Below are positions 6,682-10,313 of a stretch of DNA of 10,313 bases, piece by piece (the stretch's first letter is position 1; every line of letters begins with the position of its first letter). A model generated the notes under the pieces. The model worked only from the letters and a program-made list of their open reading frames with translations, was not told the DNA's origin and made no database searches. This DNA is from Neisseriaceae bacterium (GTDB lineage Bacteria > Pseudomonadota > Gammaproteobacteria > Burkholderiales > Neisseriaceae), in NCBI GenBank assembly GCA_017989485.1, contig JAGNPU010000038.1:1-10313 (forward strand). The letters run 5' to 3'. The position numbers and the translations under genes were made by a program.

Positions 6682-6939
6682 GATGTGCTCCTGAGACATA
6701 CGGTATATGGTTGGATGCTTGGTCTACAACCTATTGATTTGAGCTTTAGAGTATACACGTTCAGGACAAACTTCAAGCCCATGGCCTTGGGCCCAAATTA
6801 AATAGCAATGATCTGTTACATAATGGTGATACAGCTTGAAGTAAAGGAACTTTATGTTAGGGTTTACGACTAATTATCAGTAAACTAAGCGGCGTGACAC
6901 ACGTTAACCTCAGATCAACCCCATGAAAGTGATTGAATA
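6682..6939. promoter_or_regulatory. 258-bp divergent intergenic region between sdaA and the SIMPL gene
   Basis: AT-rich compared with its neighbours. For sdaA, a minus-strand TATACT (6750-6755) is a reasonable -10, with TTGAAG (6771-6776) at a short 15-bp spacing. For the SIMPL gene, no clean -35/-10 pair is seen; CATAAT (6819-6824) is a lone -10-like box. Other structure: a 10-bp palindrome TTGGGCCCAA (6787-6796), an inverted repeat GTTTAC/GTAAAC (6862-6867, 6880-6885), a small one CGTG/CACG (6893-6896, 6900-6903), and a nine-codon micro-ORF at 6854. Promoters are presumably here but only weakly identified. Confidence 0.4.
6854..6883 (+). CDS. Possible nine-residue leader peptide upstream of the SIMPL gene
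   Basis: An ATG at 6854 follows AAAGGA by about 5 nt, a better ribosome binding site than that of the SIMPL gene itself, and encodes MLGFTTNYQ before TAA at 6881. Its second half lies inside the inverted repeat GTTTAC...GTAAAC. It has no obvious run of a regulatory amino acid, so an attenuation role is speculative and it may be chance. Confidence 0.2.
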   Translation: MLGFTTNYQ

Positions 6940-7644
6940 ATGAAAAAAACCTTATTGTTGCCCGCCCTGTTGGGTTTAAGCATGAGCGCCCACAGCGTGA
7001 TGGCCGAAGGCCTGAATTACAACGTGGTGTCGATTAACGAACAGGTCAGCAAAGAAGTGGCTAGGGACACCTTAAACGTGCGCCTGTCGGTGCGTGAAGA
7101 AGGACGAGACCCTGCGGTGATTGCGCAGGCCGTGACCAAGAAGATGAATCAGGTGTTGGCACAGGCCAAGGCCTATCCTAAGGTTGAAGTGTCGGTCAGC
7201 GGCCGCAGCAGCTATCCCAGCAGCAACAAAAAAGACCAAACGGTTTGGACCGATCAGGCCACGATTAGCTTTAAAAGCCAAGACTTTCAGGCTTTGAACA
7301 AGCTGGTGGCGGCGGTACAAAGTCAGGCCCAGATTCAAAGCATGAATTATTCGGTGTCTGAGCAAAAAATGAAGTCGTTTGAAGACGATTTGATGACGAC
7401 TGCGTTGACGCGTTTTCGCTACAAGGCCAACCACATTGCCCAAGGCCTAGGTGGCAAAGGCTACCGCATTGTGAACATCGATATGGGCTCAACCCCAGCG
7501 TCTTACAACAGCGCTGGCTATGCGCCGAAAATGATGCGTGCGTCTGCCAGCATGGCGGATGAGGCAGCGGTCATGGACGCCGAGCCGGGTAATGAGCAGG
7601 TGTCTTTACACATCTCCGGTCAGGTACAGGTCAACGGCCTGTAA
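6940..7644 (+). CDS. Exported SIMPL domain (DUF541, YggE-like) protein
   Basis: The 234-residue precursor has a signal peptide: MKK, a hydrophobic core (LLLPALLGL) and an Ala-X-Ala-like end with likely cleavage near SVMA/EG (22/23), so the mature protein is expected in the periplasm. The rest fits the SIMPL/DUF541 family: NVVSINEQVSKEVARDTLNV (28-47, normally the first beta strands), VTKKMNQVLAQAK (65-77), a YPSSNKKDQTVWTDQATISF segment (92-111), then ALTRFRYKANHIAQGLG (155-171) and a final strand with EQVSLHISGQVQV (219-231). A flexible Met/Ala-rich stretch (about 195-217) precedes the last strand. The biochemical role is not established; E. coli YggE has been linked to oxidative-stress tolerance. 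The start ATG overlaps the stop of a five-codon ORF (6923-6940, TAATG), and ribosome binding is weak. The gene stands alone, with its own terminator. Confidence 0.85.
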   Translation: MKKTLLLPALLGLSMSAHSVMAEGLNYNVVSINEQVSKEVARDTLNVRLSVREEGRDPAVIAQAVTKKMNQVLAQAKAYPKVEVSVSGRSSYPSSNKKDQTVWTDQATISFKSQDFQALNKLVAAVQSQAQIQSMNYSVSEQKMKSFEDDLMTTALTRFRYKANHIAQGLGGKGYRIVNIDMGSTPASYNSAGYAPKMMRASASMADEAAVMDAEPGNEQVSLHISGQVQVNGL

Positions 7645-7662
7645 GCCTGCGCCCCGTATCAG

Positions 7663-7693
7663 GCCCTCTGCCTTTAGGCTAGAGGGCTTTTTT
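7663..7693 (+). terminator. Intrinsic terminator of the SIMPL gene
   Basis: Stem GCCCTCT (7663-7669) with AGAGGGC (7681-7687), extended by an inner GCC/GGC (7670-7672, 7677-7679) around a TTTA loop with one bulged T (7680), followed by six T. There is no A-run on the 5' side, so it should work only rightward. Confidence 0.9.
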
Positions 7694-7720
7694 GTGCCTA
7701 CGTGTGTGATGACTAAGGCC

Positions 7721-8617
7721 TTATAAAGGATGGTCGATGAACCACTGGCTGAGAAAATCCAGCAGGGCCCTTAGGGCTTGTGGCATGTGCTTACGCGAGG
7801 CGTAAATGCCGTATACGCCCATAGGCTGCGGTTGATGTTCGGGCAGCAGCGCCACCAGGGTACCGTCTGCAAGCGCGGCCTTGACCGAGTAGCGGGGCTG
7901 CAAGCTGATGCCGGCATGCGCCAGCACGGCGTGGAGCAGCACGACCGATTCGTTGGCGCTGAGGTTGCCGCTGACCAAAACCGCTTCGGGTTCGGGGTGC
8001 TTGGGGTGTTGAAACGCCCATAGGCTTTTGCCGAAATAAGAGTAGGTGAGGCAGTTATGCTGGCTTAAGTCGGCCAAGGTTTTGGGCGTGCCGTGCTGGG
8101 CCAGATAGGCCGGTGTGGCACAGACAACGGAATGACAGGTGGCCAACGGTTTGGCGATGAGGTTGGGGTCTAAATCGTTGGTGATGCGTAAGGCCAAGTC
8201 GATGCGAGACTCGACCAGGTTAACGGCTTGGTTGTCGATGTTGAGGTCTATGCGCACGGCGGGGTGTTGGGCCAAAAATGCGGTCACGGCAGGCATCATC
8301 ACCGATTGGCCCAGCGACTGGGCGCAGCTGATGCGCAATAAGCCATGCGGTTCGTGGGTGTTTTGGTCTTCGATGAGGTCGATTTCGGCGGCCAGGGCCA
8401 AAATCTTGTCGCAGCGAATTAAGGCCTGTTCGCCGGCGTCGGTGAGGGTGAGCCTGCGGGTGGTGCGGTGTAAGAGCCGGGCCTTGGCCCAGCGCTCCAT
8501 TTGCGCCAGGTAGCGGGTGACCATGGCGCGGGACATGTCCAGCACCGAGGCCGCGCCAGACAGGCTGCCTTGCTCGACGATGGTCATGAATACTTTGGCG
8601 GCGGTGATGCGGTCCAT
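7721..8617 (-). CDS. LysR-family transcriptional regulator (CrgA/AaeR-like subgroup)
   Basis: A 298-residue LysR-type regulator, probably a tetrameric DNA-binding protein responsive to a small ligand. Residues 1-62 form the winged helix-turn-helix: ITAAKVFMTIVEQGSLSGAA (4-23), a recognition region SRAMVTRYLAQMER (29-42) and the wing LLHRTTRRLTLTDAG (48-62). A linker helix (about 63-86) leads to the ligand-binding domain (about 90-295), with GLLRISCAQSLG (92-103), VNLVESRIDLALRI (132-145) and ATPAYLAQHGTPKTLADL (167-184), which is typical of the CrgA/AaeR-like subgroup. The ligand cannot be read from sequence. The start at 8617 begins exactly at the family N-terminus, but no good ribosome binding site is visible. 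It diverges from the MBL-fold gene, its most likely target, and the shared 137-bp region suggests autoregulation. Confidence 0.95.
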   Translation of the reverse strand: MDRITAAKVFMTIVEQGSLSGAASVLDMSRAMVTRYLAQMERWAKARLLHRTTRRLTLTDAGEQALIRCDKILALAAEIDLIEDQNTHEPHGLLRISCAQSLGQSVMMPAVTAFLAQHPAVRIDLNIDNQAVNLVESRIDLALRITNDLDPNLIAKPLATCHSVVCATPAYLAQHGTPKTLADLSQHNCLTYSYFGKSLWAFQHPKHPEPEAVLVSGNLSANESVVLLHAVLAHAGISLQPRYSVKAALADGTLVALLPEHQPQPMGVYGIYASRKHMPQALRALLDFLSQWFIDHPL

Positions 8618-8649
8618 GATTTATATGCTCGATTTGTGCAATAGATTAG

Positions 8650-8692
8650 CGCATATTATGCGGTTTTTTAAACGATTAATGCAACCTATAAT
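8650..8692. promoter_or_regulatory. Divergent promoter region with 13-bp palindrome, lysR / MBL-fold gene
   Basis: Rightward: a consensus -10 TATAAT (8687-8692) with only T-rich sequence where the -35 should be, a layout typical of activator-dependent promoters. Leftward (lysR): CATAAT as -10 on the minus strand (8655-8660), 18-bp spacer, TTGCAT as -35 (8679-8684). The perfect palindrome CGCATA-T-TATGCG (8650-8662) covers the leftward -10 and is centred about 43 bp before the expected rightward start site. This would suit a LysR protein that activates the target and represses itself. It does not fit the textbook T-N11-A box symmetrically. Confidence 0.5.
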
Positions 8693-8718
8693 GGGTGTAT
8701 GCGATTGGACCACGAGGG

Positions 8719-8746
8719 TTCAATGGATTAAGAGACACACATTGAA
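8719..8746 (+). other. Leader hairpin next to the ribosome binding site of the MBL-fold gene
   Basis: Perfect 7-bp inverted repeat TTCAATG (8719-8725) and CATTGAA (8740-8746) with a 14-nt loop. Its right arm runs into the ribosome binding site GAAAGG (8744-8749). If it folds in the mRNA it could limit ribosome access; it could instead be a second protein-binding site. Function unproven. Confidence 0.35.
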
Positions 8747-8754
8747 AGGTTGTT

Positions 8755-9624
8755 ATGTTAAAAAAAACACTATTGGGCATGCTTTTGGCCGGGGCGGTCA
8801 GCATGAGTATGGCGGCGAACTTGAGCCTGTCGGTTTATAACCCAGGCGCGCAAAGCGTGTTTCCGGTGACCTCTAACCTCATCAGTGGCAAAACTGAGGT
8901 GGCTTTAATCGACGCGCAATTTCAAAAAAATGATGCGCAGACGCTGGTCGCGCAAATCAAGGCCACGGGCAAGACCTTGACCACGGTCTACATCAGCCAC
9001 TCAGACCCAGACTTCTATTTCGGCCTAGACGTGATTCAAGCGGCGTTTCCCGACGCCAAAATTGTGGCCACGGCGGCAACGGTTCAGGCAATTAAGGCCA
9101 GTAGTGCGGGCAAAATGGCCTATTGGGGGCCGATGATGGGCGACAATGCGCCTAAGGCGATAGTGGTGCCAGCCGTTTTGAAGGCGGATTATTTTACCGT
9201 AGATGGTGAGCGGGTCGAAATTAAAGGCCTAACAGGCCCAAACCCGGCTGAAACCTATTTGTGGGTCCCAGATTTAAAAACCGTGCTGGGTGGGGTGGTG
9301 GTGTATGGCGACAATGTCCACGTGTGGCTGGCGGATGCGCAAACCAAGGTGGCCCGCCAACATTGGCGTGCGACCTTGAGCGGCATTAAGGCGTTAAAGC
9401 CAGAAGTCGTGGTGCCGGGGCATTTTTTGCCCGGGGCTTCGCAGACCCTGCAGTCGGTGCGTTTTACCGATGGGTATTTGGCCACGGTAGAAGCACTGTT
9501 GCCTAAGGTGCAAGATGCTGCGGGCCTGGTGCAAGGCTTGGTTCGGGCCTATCCTGATTTGCCTGCCGGCGACGACGTGACCTTGGGCGCGAAGGTGTTG
9601 ACTGGCGAAATGCAATGGCCTTAA
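8755..9624 (+). CDS. Exported metallo-beta-lactamase-fold protein with an altered metal site
   Basis: A 289-residue precursor with a signal peptide (MLKK, hydrophobic core, cleavage near MSMA/A or AA/N, 20-21), so probably periplasmic. The MBL fold is suggested by VFPVTSNLISGKTEVALIDAQF (about 35-56), the first-motif region VYISHSDPDFYFGLD (78-92) and VVVPGHFLPG (218-227). The usual HxHxDH motif is replaced by His82-Ser-Asp84-Pro-Asp86-Phe87: the second His is Asp and the last His is Phe. The GHTPGS-type motif is GPNPAE (161-166), without His, and no clear GD dyad follows in LGGVVVYGD. His223 of the final motif remains. Thus several canonical ligands are missing, and lactonase, lactamase or other hydrolase activity should not be assumed. 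I recall similar HGDPDFYFGL-type motifs in a distinct MBL subfamily. A GAAAGG ribosome binding site is present; the gene is probably controlled by the divergent LysR regulator and is followed by a strong terminator. Confidence 0.85.
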   Translation: MLKKTLLGMLLAGAVSMSMAANLSLSVYNPGAQSVFPVTSNLISGKTEVALIDAQFQKNDAQTLVAQIKATGKTLTTVYISHSDPDFYFGLDVIQAAFPDAKIVATAATVQAIKASSAGKMAYWGPMMGDNAPKAIVVPAVLKADYFTVDGERVEIKGLTGPNPAETYLWVPDLKTVLGGVVVYGDNVHVWLADAQTKVARQHWRATLSGIKALKPEVVVPGHFLPGASQTLQSVRFTDGYLATVEALLPKVQDAAGLVQGLVRAYPDLPAGDDVTLGAKVLTGEMQWP

Positions 9625-9644
9625 GGGTTGGGTGATGGATTGAG

Positions 9645-9681
9645 AAAAACGGCTTAAGCAGTGTGCTTAAGCCGTTTTTTT
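9645..9681. terminator. Bidirectional intrinsic terminator between the MBL-fold gene and the exporter gene
   Basis: Perfect 12-bp stem ACGGCTTAAGCA (9649-9660) with TGCTTAAGCCGT (9664-9675), loop GTG, flanked by A-rich (9645-9649) and T-rich (9675-9681) runs. It serves both convergent genes. Confidence 0.95.
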
Positions 9682-9692
9682 ATCCTGCATTT

Positions 9693-10304
9693 TTAGGGGG
9701 TTGTAAACAGCTGTTCCCATAGCATAGACAGCGCCGAGACGATGAGCAGAGCCCCAAGAAATTGATTAAATCCGCGAATGTGGCGGGGTTGGCTTAACAG
9801 CCGCCGCATTTTGGCACCGACAATGGCCCAGGCCAGCAATGAGGCATAGCAAACAAACAGATAAATGGTGGCAAACACAAAGAGGGGCGTGAGGGTGTTG
9901 GCTTGGCCAAACAAAGACATGCCTGAGGCGCAGGCAATCCACGCTTTGGGGTTGAGCCATTGGACGATGGCTCCTTGGGCAAAGGTGGGCACGGGTTGAT
10001 TCACCGACTGTAGGGTGGGCGTGGAACGGGCAATTTTAATCCCTACGTACACCAAAAAAGCGGTGCCAACCACGGTTAAGCCGGTTAAGAACAAAGGGTG
10101 GCCATTAATCAGCTGCATTAAGCCTAGGCCGATCACCAGCAACAGCAGGACAAAGGCCAATACCGCGCCGCAGATAAAGCCTTGGGTGGGTCGGATACCA
10201 TGATGGGTGCCGGAAGACAAAATAATCATATTGACGGGGCCTGGGGTAATGGACATCGTCAGGGCGAAGATGGCCATGGCCATCATAATGGAGAGCGAGA
10301 GCAT
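9693..10304 (-). CDS. RhtB/LysE-family amino-acid exporter
   Basis: A 203-residue inner-membrane protein of the LysE/RhtB superfamily, which exports amino acids such as threonine, homoserine, lysine or leucine, or related metabolites, using the ion gradient. About six hydrophobic segments are visible: roughly 5-28, 42-63, 70-90, 110-130, 138-161 and 178-197. The family signature TPGPVNM (20-26) sits in the first segment and is followed by a loop with GIRPTQGFICGA (36-47). NPKAW (118-122) is the second conserved element. Substrate cannot be predicted. The ATG at 10302-10304 is preceded by AGGA about 5 nt upstream within the last nine bases of the window, so the gene appears complete, but its promoter lies outside. 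It converges on the MBL-fold gene with a shared terminator. Confidence 0.92.
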   Translation of the reverse strand: MLSLSIMMAMAIFALTMSITPGPVNMIILSSGTHHGIRPTQGFICGAVLAFVLLLLVIGLGLMQLINGHPLFLTGLTVVGTAFLVYVGIKIARSTPTLQSVNQPVPTFAQGAIVQWLNPKAWIACASGMSLFGQANTLTPLFVFATIYLFVCYASLLAWAIVGAKMRRLLSQPRHIRGFNQFLGALLIVSALSMLWEQLFTTP

Positions 10305-10313
10305 AGTGTCCTA

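Noticed and set aside
6787..6796. Palindrome TTGGGCCCAA in the sdaA upstream region
   Set aside because: A single 10-bp palindrome in a sequence rich in GGCC words can arise by chance and matches no operator I recognise.
1..10313. Neisseria-type DNA uptake sequences, CRISPR repeats, insertion sequences, tRNA genes
   Set aside because: No GCCGTCTGAA-like repeated word, no spaced direct repeats, no transposase frames with terminal repeats and no cloverleaf were seen by eye.

Overview
The window looks like a chromosomal segment of a betaproteobacterium, most likely in or near the order Neisseriales. This is an inference from protein content: a TadA with a TfoX-C-like N-terminal extension of the kind I recall from Neisseria, a betaproteobacterial-type proteasome homologue, single-chain L-serine dehydratase, and Neisseria/Burkholderia-like Hsp33, ScpB and RluB. 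The DNA is moderately GC-rich by eye. I found no insertion sequence, phage gene, CRISPR array, tRNA or rRNA, and no recognisable Neisseria-type DNA uptake sequence. Gene density is high and most genes are conserved core genes.

Layout: (1) 1-341, the 3' end of a small unrecognised membrane protein gene (+). (2) 338-1848, a minus-strand operon yafJ-tadA (class II glutamine amidotransferase, then tRNA adenosine deaminase). Its last gene overlaps the membrane protein gene by 4 bp, tail to tail. (3) 1888-5214, a plus-strand run: an HslV-like/BPH proteasome homologue, hslO (Hsp33 redox chaperone), scpB (condensin accessory factor) and rluB (23S rRNA pseudouridine synthase), closed by a strong bidirectional terminator at 5229-5262. 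(4) 5278-6681, sdaA (-), whose 258-bp upstream region separates it from (5) 6940-7644, a secreted SIMPL/DUF541 protein (+) with its own terminator. (6) 7721-8617, a LysR regulator (-), divergent from (7) 8755-9624, an exported metallo-beta-lactamase-fold protein (+). Their shared 137-bp region holds a consensus -10 box and a 13-bp palindrome. (8) A bidirectional terminator at 9645-9681 and then a RhtB/LysE-type amino-acid exporter (-), complete to its start codon nine bases from the window end.

How genes relate: the proteasome homologue and Hsp33 sit together as two proteostasis genes. yafJ and tadA are 2 bp apart and probably coupled. The LysR regulator probably controls the adjacent MBL-fold gene, whose first metal motif is HxDxDF instead of HxHxDH. 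The most interesting leads are this altered MBL site with its operator, the proteasome homologue with no unfoldase nearby, the TfoX-C-like/TadA fusion, and the compact face-to-face promoters between yafJ and the proteasome homologue. None clearly forms a new multi-gene system. No database search was possible, so family names rest on motifs and remembered homologues.
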